Positions 29,553-38,854 of a stretch of DNA of 42,367 nt are shown here, piece after piece (the stretch's first letter is position 1; every line of letters starts with the position of its first letter). The notes beneath the pieces were generated by a model, which saw only the letters and a list, made by a program, of their open reading frames with translations, made no database searches and was not told where the DNA came from. Where the stretch lies: assembly GCA_016934075.1 (NCBI GenBank), contig JAFGTN010000407.1:1-42367 (forward strand), in the 5' to 3' direction. A program made the position numbers and the translations under genes. The stretch comes from Pirellulales bacterium. GTDB taxonomy: Bacteria > Planctomycetota > Planctomycetia > Pirellulales > Thermoguttaceae.

Positions 29553-30353
29553 GTGCGAGCGATTATCTGGATAACGATGGGGCTCGCCGTCTTTGCCATT
29601 ATGATGTCAACAGCTTTTTGGTATGCCTTTGCCGATGTAAACGGCGAAGAAGAGCCTCGTAAAGAGCTGTTGGTCTACTGTGGCATCACGATGTTCAAGC
29701 CGATTGCGGAAATTGCGCGTGTGATAGAGAAACAGGAAGACTGCCAAATCATTATAGCCCGGGGGGGCTCGGGTAATTTGCTTCACGCAATCAGTGTCAA
29801 TCAATTGGGCGATCTGTACTTGCCTGGATCGCATTCCTATATGAAGACATGCGTTCAGAAAGGTCTTGTTCTTGAAACGGCAGTCGTGGGATATAACAAG
29901 GCTGCTATCATGGTACAAAAGGGGAATCCTAAAGGAATCACGAACGATCTTGCCAACCTTGCCAACCCTGAATATTACGTTGTGATCGGCGATCCGGATA
30001 GCGGAAGCATTGGGCGGGAAACCAAACGAATTCTGCAGCGACGAGGCATTTACGAGGCCGTTGCCCACAATGCGAGAGCACTAACGACCGATTCAAAAGA
30101 TCTTACAAAGGTGCTTGCAGACAAGGAGGCCGACGTTGTCGTCAACTGGTACGCTACTTCCGTCTGGCCCGAAAACTCTCCTAATGTGGATGCGATTGCA
30201 ATCGACGAGCAATACGCCGGCAAAAAGACACTTGTCTTGGGTGTACTCACTTGCAGCCGGCACCCGGAAATCGCGAAGAAGTTTCTAGACTATGCCTCGT
30301 CCCCAAAAGGCGTTGAACTGTTCAAGCGGTATGGACTCTATGAGGTGGAATGA
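29553..30353 (+). CDS. ModA-like periplasmic substrate-binding protein
   Basis: ELLVYCGITMFKPIAEIARVIEKQEDCQIIIARGGSGNLLHAI; GYNKAAIMVQKGNP; IGDPDSGSIGRETKRIL. GTG start preceded by GGAAGGAG. Confidence 0.82.
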   Translation: MRAIIWITMGLAVFAIMMSTAFWYAFADVNGEEEPRKELLVYCGITMFKPIAEIARVIEKQEDCQIIIARGGSGNLLHAISVNQLGDLYLPGSHSYMKTCVQKGLVLETAVVGYNKAAIMVQKGNPKGITNDLANLANPEYYVVIGDPDSGSIGRETKRILQRRGIYEAVAHNARALTTDSKDLTKVLADKEADVVVNWYATSVWPENSPNVDAIAIDEQYAGKKTLVLGVLTCSRHPEIAKKFLDYASSPKGVELFKRYGLYEVE

Positions 30354-30435
30354 TTGGAATACGGGAGTTTTGCACAGAGTTGTTGAGCCGAACATGTACT
30401 CGACCAACTGAATCGTCCTGAAACATCGTTGTGTT

Positions 30436-33015
30436 ATGCGAATACGTTATATCAAATGCCTGATTGCGAACGCTCGCCGATTTTTCCCGGGCTTGCGGGA
30501 ACCTATTATCGGCTGGTTTTTATTTTTGATCGCAATCTGCTGCGCGACGATAGGGTTTATCCTGCTCGAATCCTACATTGACGAGCGACACAGGCAAAAT
30601 TACCTGTACCTTGTCGCGCAGCAACGTGCGAAACAAACTCTCGGCAACATAGTGAAAAATGACGTTCTGCTTCTCGGTCACCACCTGCACCATCTGACCA
30701 CTGCTAGCGATGACCAGGAAGTTCGAATCATACGCGATAAGGCGTTTCGACAAATCGATTCCGCTGAAGAAATACTTCGTGTTCTGTCGAACGGCGGCAA
30801 TATAATAGACGTAAGGCCAGCCACCCTCGGAAATGTCGGCGAGATTCGGCGTTCGATTACCTATCACCGCAGTCCGCATGAAAACATTGTTGTCGAGGTC
30901 GTCGAACTCGTGCCATTGCTCGCGGATTTATCGGTAAAAATAAACACGCTGTCGCAATTAGTCTTGCATAAATTCGAGACAAGTGATCCAACGGCTCGGC
31001 GCAAGATCGACAGGAGTATCGGCCTGGAACTGAAAGTAGGCTGTGCTCTGACCACGCGTGCCGCGGAATACGCCGACAAGATCCGTTACGATACGGCCGA
31101 AAGGTTGGCGTTCTTGGAAAGTCAACTCGAAGAAGCTGCTTGGAGGATGGCGATTGTCCGGTATTTTACGATCGGCACTTCAGGTATTCTGGCGACGATA
31201 GTCAGCACATGGATCCTCGCACAAACCATGCGTCTTCTGAGAAGGCGGCGCCTCTCTGAAGCCGATCTACGCCGGTCGCGGGCTACATTGGAAACCATCT
31301 TGGAAAGTATACCGGTTGGGGTGGCAGTAGTGGGTGCCGATCATAGGGTGCGAAAGATGAATGCCTCGGCTTTGAAAACCGCGGGATATACGACGGATGA
31401 AGAGGTCGTGGGCAAATTCTGCCATGAAACACTCTGTCCCAAAAGGATGGGACAATGTCCGATACTCGATCTAGGACAATCTGTCGATCACTCCGAATGC
31501 ATCCTCATTTCAAAGACAGGAAAAAGGATCCCCATTCTGAAGACGGTCACGCCGATAGAGATCGACGATGAGACAGTGTTGCTGGAGGCCTTTTTCGATA
31601 TTACCGAACAGAAGAGAGCAGAAGAAAAACTGGAGAAATACCATAAGCACCTGGAACAGCTCGTAGAAGAACGAACTGCGGGACTTGCCCAAACCAATCA
31701 ACGGCTTGAGGAGGAAATCCACAGCCATCAAAAAACCGAAATCGAATTGAAACACTCTGCCGATGCCTTAAAGGCCGCCGTTGACGAAATGGCAAAACTC
31801 AAAGACGCGGCCGAAGCTGCAAGCCAGGCAAAGAGCGAGTTTCTGGCCAATATGAGCCATGAGATACGTACGCCTATGACATCGATTCTCGGCTTTGCGG
31901 ACCTTCTGCAATCGCCCGATACGGAAGAGGGAGAACGGCGAAGTTATATAGACACCATACGCCGTAGCGGTCGGGCTCTTCTGGATTTAATCAATGACAT
32001 CCTCGATTTATCGAAAGTCGAAGCAGGAAGAATGGTGGCCGACATCCAGGAATGCTCGTTCTTGGATATCCTCCAAGATGCCGTGTCTCTTCTACAGCCG
32101 GTTGCTGAGCAAAAATGTTTAACTCTGGAAGTGCGTTATGATTTCCCGCTTCCCGCAAAGATCCAATCAGACCCGGGACGTCTTCGACAGATTATAGTGA
32201 ACCTGGTCGGCAATGCGATAAAATTCACGAGTTCCGGCCACGTTCGTCTTTTTACAAAGATGGTACACCTGGCTGACGGTTCCACACGCATCCAGTTCGA
32301 CGTGGAGGATACAGGCATCGGTCTGCCGGAAAAGGCGATCAGACATATCTTCGAACCGTTTACCCAGGTTGATTCGTCGGCAAGCCGGCGCTATGGTGGG
32401 ACCGGACTCGGATTGGCCGTGTCTAGAAAACTGGCCAGGCTGCTCGGTGGAGATATCACAGCTCGGAGCAAACAAGGGAAGGGAAGCACGTTCAAGTTGA
32501 CAATCGATCCGGGATCTTTGGATGACGTTTTATGGCTCGACGCGCTTCCTAAGGGAAGGCAGACAAGTCATAGAGATGCACCGAAAGATAGCTGGCGGCA
32601 GTGGCAGGGAAGAGTGCTACTGGCCGAAGACGGACCGGACAATCAGCGCCTAATCAGTACGATCCTCAAAAAGCTGGGGCTGCAAGTCGAGATTGCCGAA
32701 AACGGTGCAGTGGCCTATCGGGAAGCAATGAGATCCGCCCGGGAAAACTTGCCCTACGATCTCATTTTGATGGATATGCAGATGCCGGAAATGGACGGCT
32801 ACGAAGCCACACGCAAACTTCGGCAGACAGGATGGAAATCGCCCATAATAGCGCTCACGGCACATGCCATGTCCAACGATCGCGACAAGTGTCTTGAGGC
32901 CGGATGCGATGAATATCTAACCAAGCCAATCGACCGTGATCGGCTGTCGGCTGTTATTGACAACTACTTGCAACCCAAAATCCCAGCCAAGTCAAATGCT
33001 AACACTGACTTATAG
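30436..33015 (+). CDS. Hybrid sensor histidine kinase (periplasmic sensor, PAS, HisKA, HATPase, REC)
   Basis: Two TM segments; PAS IPVGVAVVGADHRVRKMN; SEFLANMSHEIRTPMTSILGFADLL; GGTGLGLAVSRKLARLLGGDI; REC DLILMDMQMPEMDGYEATRKL. Confidence 0.95.
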   Translation: MRIRYIKCLIANARRFFPGLREPIIGWFLFLIAICCATIGFILLESYIDERHRQNYLYLVAQQRAKQTLGNIVKNDVLLLGHHLHHLTTASDDQEVRIIRDKAFRQIDSAEEILRVLSNGGNIIDVRPATLGNVGEIRRSITYHRSPHENIVVEVVELVPLLADLSVKINTLSQLVLHKFETSDPTARRKIDRSIGLELKVGCALTTRAAEYADKIRYDTAERLAFLESQLEEAAWRMAIVRYFTIGTSGILATIVSTWILAQTMRLLRRRRLSEADLRRSRATLETILESIPVGVAVVGADHRVRKMNASALKTAGYTTDEEVVGKFCHETLCPKRMGQCPILDLGQSVDHSECILISKTGKRIPILKTVTPIEIDDETVLLEAFFDITEQKRAEEKLEKYHKHLEQLVEERTAGLAQTNQRLEEEIHSHQKTEIELKHSADALKAAVDEMAKLKDAAEAASQAKSEFLANMSHEIRTPMTSILGFADLLQSPDTEEGERRSYIDTIRRSGRALLDLINDILDLSKVEAGRMVADIQECSFLDILQDAVSLLQPVAEQKCLTLEVRYDFPLPAKIQSDPGRLRQIIVNLVGNAIKFTSSGHVRLFTKMVHLADGSTRIQFDVEDTGIGLPEKAIRHIFEPFTQVDSSASRRYGGTGLGLAVSRKLARLLGGDITARSKQGKGSTFKLTIDPGSLDDVLWLDALPKGRQTSHRDAPKDSWRQWQGRVLLAEDGPDNQRLISTILKKLGLQVEIAENGAVAYREAMRSARENLPYDLILMDMQMPEMDGYEATRKLRQTGWKSPIIALTAHAMSNDRDKCLEAGCDEYLTKPIDRDRLSAVIDNYLQPKIPAKSNANTDL

Positions 33016-33060
33016 GCGTTCTGAAGCACTGCTACCGTGAAACCGCTCGAGCAGATCGGT

Positions 33061-34023
33061 TTACCATAACATTGAAATCAAAAGCATGCTCAGGTTCAGA
33101 AGGAGTGAAAATAGCAGGTGCAATTGGACATTTGCTTTTGCTATAACCATCAACTCTTGTGGATCGTTGTGATGTGACTTCAGCACAATAATAATACGCG
33201 GGAAGATAACCACATAGGGTAGCAGTGCTGCGAATAGAGGCCAGCCGTATCCTTCGAGTTGCACAGCCACGGCAATTACGTTGAGTACGATTGCCGCTTG
33301 CGCGGCCGCATAGATCGCTGCCGTGGCTTTGCTGCCTAGCCGTGGCGCAATGCCTAGCTTCCCGGCTTGCTTGTCGGCGGGTAAATCGATCAGCTCCCCC
33401 ATCAGCAGTATGGTCACCGTGCTTAAACCACCGATTGGCATGGCTGTTATCATCACGGAACACAGGTCGGTATTTTGGCTGACATATGCCAGCATCATTG
33501 CCATGGGGCCGAAGCTGAACAAGACGGCAATTTCACCCAGCCCGCGATAAGCCAATTTGACCGGAGCTGCCGTGTAATACTTGCTCAAAAAGGCGGATAC
33601 AAAAAAAAGTGCCCACAGCATTGGCCATTGCGATCTGTCCACGAAAAAAGTTAAGGCTATCGTTCCCAGCAAAGATAAAATCAATCCTGCTCGTGCAAGC
33701 ATGTACATTTTTGCGGTCAACTCGGGATACCTGACCAGGATCCCCGAACCACCGCTGAACTCATTGCGATGAACGTTTACCTCATCCGCGCCTTGTTCGG
33801 TATCGTAGATATCGTTGTATACATTAGTGGCAGTGTGCAATCCAATTCCGATAACCAACATCAGTAAAAAATTGATTACCTCGAAGCGTCCGTCTACATG
33901 GCAGGCCAGCAGCGTTCCGAAAACCAATGGCGATAGCAATGCCGTAAAGAACGGTGCCCGGGCCATCTGGAAGATGTTTGGATATTCTTTCATCAGGGTA
34001 TTTCCTATGTCGTTGTGGCTCAT
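33061..34023 (-). CDS. UbiA-family prenyltransferase (MenA/homogentisate-prenyltransferase-like)
   Basis: NVYNDIYDTEQGADEVNVHRNEFSGGSGILV and MGELIDLPADKQAGKLGIAPRLG Asp-rich motifs, many TM segments. ATG at 34023 overlaps the upstream gene's TGA (ATGA). Confidence 0.9.
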   Translation of the reverse strand: MSHNDIGNTLMKEYPNIFQMARAPFFTALLSPLVFGTLLACHVDGRFEVINFLLMLVIGIGLHTATNVYNDIYDTEQGADEVNVHRNEFSGGSGILVRYPELTAKMYMLARAGLILSLLGTIALTFFVDRSQWPMLWALFFVSAFLSKYYTAAPVKLAYRGLGEIAVLFSFGPMAMMLAYVSQNTDLCSVMITAMPIGGLSTVTILLMGELIDLPADKQAGKLGIAPRLGSKATAAIYAAAQAAIVLNVIAVAVQLEGYGWPLFAALLPYVVIFPRIIIVLKSHHNDPQELMVIAKANVQLHLLFSLLLNLSMLLISMLW

Positions 34024-35057
34024 TTCTTCATTGTAGAGAGATTCATCAGTCGCTGCGTGTCGCCCATGGCTTCCATGCCCGCGTGATGGCCAATGTCGCG
34101 GAATATCTCGCATTCGGCCTTATGATTCAATTCCTGCAATTTGACATGGATTGTTGCACCGAGCGTTTCCACCACGCGACCTTCCATACTGATGGATGTG
34201 GGCCCGCGTAGAGAGTGACCCCCGGCACCGATGACATGCATTTCCAAGCGGTGATGTTTGTCTTCAACAGTGAGCTTTATTTGTTCGTTTTTTACGTCAA
34301 TTGCTTTAATTTTGGCGCCCGTGTAGGTGGCGAAACGATAGAGCCTGCCGTTGTGCCAAAGTCCAATGATGAAACCGGCAAATGGCCTGCGTAACCACGG
34401 TATTATGGCCACCGAGCCCGTCAGGCTGGTGCCGGTCTGACTGAAATGGTTGCACTGAAACCATATCCAGGCCTCCGGGAAACTTCTGCCCCAATCTTTT
34501 TCAGTGTAACCTCGCCCATTGTCGAAACAAATCGCTTGTCCGTCCAGATCGATCGTGCCGTGAATGGCATGATCCAGGCTGACGATGCCGTGGTAGCATT
34601 GCATGAAGGGAACCCAGGAATACCAGCCCATAATGCCGGGCGAAACCCAAGTGGAAGGCCAGGGGGTCAAATCGCGAAGAGTCAGGTCGCCACGTATGCA
34701 ACTTTCTTCCGTTTCGAGATCAAGTAATATTCTCTCCGCGGAAAACTGATTCGGGCCGATGCGAACATCGAAGTCGTGATTTGTCGACCGGAATTCCTTT
34801 AAGGGGTATTTGCAGAAAGTTGTCTGGCCGCTGGTACCATGATACACCTGAACGAATGCATGACTTTGCCGAGAGTCTTCCGTGAGGCAAAGGCACGGCA
34901 TTACCGCCAAAGGATGTTCTTCCTCGTGGTCGACAAGTTTGTAATACCACCCTTCGAAAAATGGGGGAGCATGGGCACGATTCATGCCGGTAGTCGGACA
35001 GGTTATAAACGGTAATAATCTCTTCAACACGGAACGGCTTTCTTCATCGCCAAGCAA
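34020..35057 (-). CDS. Tocopherol cyclase family protein (Tocopherol_cycl-like)
   Basis: PPFFEGWYYKLVD and HGTIDLDGQAICFDNGRGYTEKDWGRSFPEAWIWFQCNHF match remembered VTE1 motifs ([42 protein letters not shown]); SLRGPTSISMEGRVVETLGATIHVKLQEL at the C-terminus. Start uncertain (TTG 35057 or ATG 34985). Confidence 0.85.
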   Translation of the reverse strand: MLGDEESRSVLKRLLPFITCPTTGMNRAHAPPFFEGWYYKLVDHEEEHPLAVMPCLCLTEDSRQSHAFVQVYHGTSGQTTFCKYPLKEFRSTNHDFDVRIGPNQFSAERILLDLETEESCIRGDLTLRDLTPWPSTWVSPGIMGWYSWVPFMQCYHGIVSLDHAIHGTIDLDGQAICFDNGRGYTEKDWGRSFPEAWIWFQCNHFSQTGTSLTGSVAIIPWLRRPFAGFIIGLWHNGRLYRFATYTGAKIKAIDVKNEQIKLTVEDKHHRLEMHVIGAGGHSLRGPTSISMEGRVVETLGATIHVKLQELNHKAECEIFRDIGHHAGMEAMGDTQRLMNLSTMKK

Positions 35058-35339
35058 AAAATGAAAGAGCTATCCGGGGATTGTTGATCGCCGATTTACG
35101 ACTTCAGGCGAGATAATTATCGAATCCGAAATAGCGGACTATGACCAGTTTCCAAGCCATGACGACTGCTGTCAAGGCGTTAGTTGAAAATTAGCTCAAT
35201 TTATGCAACACTTTAGAAGATTCCGGACAATCACTGATGCATTCCGCCGAAAGCCGCCAGTGTTGTTGCCGAACCAACCGGAATGTTAACGATCTACGAA
35301 CTGTCTTTGGAAAATTGCCGCAAAGGAAGCAGACAAGAA

Positions 35340-37574
35340 ATGAAGTGGTACTTCGGCTGGATAATAAATCAGCGTGGAAAAGCCGGTGTGCTTGTTGTTC
35401 TGGTGATCGTGATAAGTATTCTTGCCGGATCGCAGGTCGGCTTTGACGAGGATCCTCACAGTACATTTCGACGTAACGACAGTAATTTCCAGGAGTTGGA
35501 GAGCCTTTACGAGGATTTTGGATCGGACTATAGAGACTTATTGATTATCCTTCAGGGGGACAGTCTATTCGCACCCCAGGGCGTGGACATCTTGCGGAAT
35601 ATTGTACGCGAGGCCGAAAGTATAGAGGGGGTCGATTCCGTTTTAAGTCTGGCCGGCATAAGGCGACAAGGAAAACTCGTCGTGAATCTGTTGCCCGTGT
35701 CCAACAACAGTGTTGATCGCCTCCAGCGAGCGCGCCGCGAAGCCTTGGAGCATCCGGTTGTTGCGGGGCATTTTTTGTCATCCGACGGCAAAACGACACT
35801 ATTGGTGCTGCGGCTGACGGAAGAGACAGCAAAGATTTCTCAGTTCGAACGTATCGTTGCCCAAGTGCGCGAAATTACACGGGCCGCTACTCAAGGTTCG
35901 GCAATCGAGGCACGTGTTACCGGGTTGCCGGCTGTATGGGGAGACACATTGGCAAATGCGCGTAGAGAGACGTTGAAATTCACGTTCCTGGGCGCTGTGC
36001 TTTCGACATTGATCGCGATGTTTCTTTTTCGCCGTCCGGCGGCAGTGCTGATTACCGTGGCCGGTCCAATTACGGGCGTGATCTTGACAATCGGCGCGAT
36101 GGGCATGGTGGGCGAGAACCTCAATGGAATCAATGCCGTAGTTCCCACTTTGCTGTTGGTGGTCGGATTCACCGATGCGGTCCACCTGGTGATCGATATT
36201 CGCTTTTCTCTCGCAGCCGGCCGTTCCAGAAGCGAAGCGGCATGGGCCGCGATCAAGCACCTTGGACCGGCATGTGCCTTGGCATCATTAACAACCGCCA
36301 TCGCCTTTGCTTCTTTGACGCTGGCAAATACCGAACTCGTGCGACGTTTCGGTATTGTTTGTTGCTGTGGAACGGCACTGACATTCCTGTCCGTGATTAC
36401 CTTGGTGCCTCTGCTGACAGCCGGTCGCCTCGGTTCACGCATTCTACCGGAAGGATTCAACGATCCCGCCGAGTTGGAATCGCCGCGTCTTAATCGACTG
36501 GCAATTTTTCTACTGAACCATCCCCGAGCGATTTCTACGGCCACAATTGTACTAATTACAGTACTGTTAGCAACGGCACTGCAATTACGTCCGGAGTGTC
36601 TTACGACCGAGTTCATTCCCGATAATTGCGAAACTACCATGGCACTTGCCGAATGTGACAAAGCCTTTGGCGGCGGGATAATGGTATATGTTGTCGTACA
36701 ATGGCCCGAGTGGTTGGAATTGCATTCGCGTGAGGTGCAGGAAGTCACTTCGGCGATTCATGGCATACTGGAAAAAGAACCGTTGACGACCTCACCGTTT
36801 TCGGTGTGCAATGTTCTACGGAGTTTGCCTGGATCCGGAGACGATCTGGGCCAACGTGTATCTTTATTGCGACGCATTCCCCTCAAGTTTCGCGATCGGA
36901 TGGTACGGCCGGACAGAAACCGATTGATCGTAACCGCAAATGCCCCGAACATCGGCGCCTCGGAAACTCAACCGGCGTTTTTACGCATTCAACGTGAATT
37001 GGCCGAATTGCAGGACAGGCATCCCGGTTTCAAGCTTGTTCTGACAGGGACGTACGTGGTGGCTTCTCAGAATGTCTATTTGCTCGTCGGTGATCTTGCC
37101 AGAAGCCTGGGCCTGGCCGCCGTGCTGGTATTTGCAGTCGTCGCGATCGCTTTGCGATCATTGCGTCTGGGCCTTGTGAGTGTGATCCCAAATGCGTTTC
37201 CGTTGCTCTTCACTGCCAGTGTGCTGGTATGGAGTGGGCAATCATTGAGGGTTGCTAGCGTGGTGAGTTTCAGTCTCTGCCTGGGGCTGGCCGTGGACGA
37301 CACTATTCACTTGCTCATGCGTTTCAATCGAGAACGGTGTTGTCAATCCGACGTGCGATCGGCCATAGTGCGGAGCATGAGTTCGGTGGGGATTGCCGTG
37401 GTGATGACGTCGATGATTCTGAGCGCCGGATTCGGCGTGATGATGTTGAGTTTCATGCCCGCGATACGAGATTTCGCTTTTTTCTGTTTACTGGCCATTC
37501 TTTCGGCACTGCTCGGAGACCTGCTGATTCTGCCGCCTTTGCTGTATTTGTTTGGTCCGCCGGAAAAAGGTTAA
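35340..37574 (+). CDS. RND/MMPL-family (HpnN-like) lipid exporter
   Basis: 763-aa ORF (from 35283) with multiple TM helices and duplicated RND architecture; VVPTLLLVVGFTDAVHLVIDIRFSLAAGRSRSEAAWAAIKHLGPACALASLTTAIAFASL and SFSLCLGLAVDDTIHLLMRFNRE. Start may be ATG 35340 or 35283. Confidence 0.9.
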   Translation: MKWYFGWIINQRGKAGVLVVLVIVISILAGSQVGFDEDPHSTFRRNDSNFQELESLYEDFGSDYRDLLIILQGDSLFAPQGVDILRNIVREAESIEGVDSVLSLAGIRRQGKLVVNLLPVSNNSVDRLQRARREALEHPVVAGHFLSSDGKTTLLVLRLTEETAKISQFERIVAQVREITRAATQGSAIEARVTGLPAVWGDTLANARRETLKFTFLGAVLSTLIAMFLFRRPAAVLITVAGPITGVILTIGAMGMVGENLNGINAVVPTLLLVVGFTDAVHLVIDIRFSLAAGRSRSEAAWAAIKHLGPACALASLTTAIAFASLTLANTELVRRFGIVCCCGTALTFLSVITLVPLLTAGRLGSRILPEGFNDPAELESPRLNRLAIFLLNHPRAISTATIVLITVLLATALQLRPECLTTEFIPDNCETTMALAECDKAFGGGIMVYVVVQWPEWLELHSREVQEVTSAIHGILEKEPLTTSPFSVCNVLRSLPGSGDDLGQRVSLLRRIPLKFRDRMVRPDRNRLIVTANAPNIGASETQPAFLRIQRELAELQDRHPGFKLVLTGTYVVASQNVYLLVGDLARSLGLAAVLVFAVVAIALRSLRLGLVSVIPNAFPLLFTASVLVWSGQSLRVASVVSFSLCLGLAVDDTIHLLMRFNRERCCQSDVRSAIVRSMSSVGIAVVMTSMILSAGFGVMMLSFMPAIRDFAFFCLLAILSALLGDLLILPPLLYLFGPPEKG

Positions 37575-38776
37575 AGCGATTTTACGATAGCCTTGAGCTT
37601 GACCATCAACTCGTACTGTCGTCCGCGATCCTGTATTGCAGCTTTGATCGCACCGTTTCGTTCCAAAGCGGCGTTGACATATTGAGCATATACCTCAGGC
37701 GGAAATCCGTCTGAAAAAACAACACTTTTGCTAAACTGCTCGCCGAATCTTTCCATCCATAAACGATCGTAGGCTTGAAGTGAATCGCGGGAGAGGTCGC
37801 CTCGCTGCAACGCATCGGCACCTGCTTCTGCGGCCATAATGCCCGAGTCTAGTGCGAAAGCGATACCCTCGGCGGTAACCGGATTTACAAAGCCCGCCGC
37901 ATCGCCCACGACCATGAATCCCCCCGCGACGCGCGAACGGTCGTGCTCCATGGCCAATGGTATCCGTCCGCCGCGGAGTTTGCCCCGTAGCGTTGCTACT
38001 TGTGCTTTATTCGCTGCAATGGGGTGTGTACTAAGAAAATTTTCCAACAATTTTCGCAGGTTGAGACCGCGCTTATGGATAATATGCTGGAATGATCCGC
38101 AACCGATATTGGCCTCGGTCGGAGAAAGGGGGAATATCCAATAGTAGCCGGGCAGTACGTTTTCGTCGAAATAGATCTCGATGACGTTACTGAGGTTGCG
38201 CATGCCTGAATAATAGCCGCGCACAGCCAAGGCGCAAGTGCCGGGCCCGGAATAAAGCATCCCCGCTTTGGCGGCCAAGGCCGCGTTAACGCCTGTGGCA
38301 TCGATCACCAAGGGTGCATGAAGTTCTGTATGCCCGCAACCGCTCAGGCGGATACCACGTGCTTGCCCATTGTCCATCAGCAGTTCTTCGGCTGTGCAGC
38401 CGTCGAGAAAGGTTACGTTTTTGCAGTTTTTGGCCGCTTCCAATAATAAATTGTCGAAATCCCCACGGCGGGTAATGTGGATAGCCGCCTGATCGTTATC
38501 ATCATGGCGGCGAATAGTGATTTCGCTCATATCGCTGGAATATAGCGAGTAGCCGTGGGCACAAAACGGCGAAGTTTTACGAAAAGTGTCCCAGAGGCCC
38601 AATTTTTGCAGGGCTTTTCGGGATTTGAAAGTAATTCCTCCTCCACAGGCTTTATCGCGTGGGAAAGTCTTTTTATCGATCAAAAGCACTCGGTAGCCAC
38701 GTCGGCCGAGAATGTGAGCGGTGCTTGTGCCCGCCGGTCCGGCGCCCGTAATAATTGCATCGTATTGGGCTGTCAT
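37571..38776 (-). CDS. Geranylgeranyl reductase family FAD-dependent oxidoreductase
   Basis: DAIITGAGPAGTSTAHILGRRGYRVLLIDKKTFPRDKACGGGITFKS; GGFMVVGDAAGFVNPVTAEGIAFALDSG. ATG 38776 preferred over 38800. Confidence 0.9.
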   Translation of the reverse strand: MTAQYDAIITGAGPAGTSTAHILGRRGYRVLLIDKKTFPRDKACGGGITFKSRKALQKLGLWDTFRKTSPFCAHGYSLYSSDMSEITIRRHDDNDQAAIHITRRGDFDNLLLEAAKNCKNVTFLDGCTAEELLMDNGQARGIRLSGCGHTELHAPLVIDATGVNAALAAKAGMLYSGPGTCALAVRGYYSGMRNLSNVIEIYFDENVLPGYYWIFPLSPTEANIGCGSFQHIIHKRGLNLRKLLENFLSTHPIAANKAQVATLRGKLRGGRIPLAMEHDRSRVAGGFMVVGDAAGFVNPVTAEGIAFALDSGIMAAEAGADALQRGDLSRDSLQAYDRLWMERFGEQFSKSVVFSDGFPPEVYAQYVNAALERNGAIKAAIQDRGRQYELMVKLKAIVKSL

Positions 38777-38854
38777 GCTTGGTCCTTGCATACGATTCAT
38801 GGATGGAGGTGGAATCCATTGCCGGCGTAGTGTGCCTGAGACTGGGCTACCGGC

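Noticed and set aside
33040-33062. AAACCG...CGGTTT inverted repeat between the convergent kinase and UbiA genes
   Set aside because: Possible bidirectional terminator but only a 6-bp stem with an 11-nt loop and no T-run; too weak to call.
35891-36748. 285-aa minus ORF
   Set aside because: Antisense to the RND/MMPL exporter; Ser/Thr/Arg-biased shadow.
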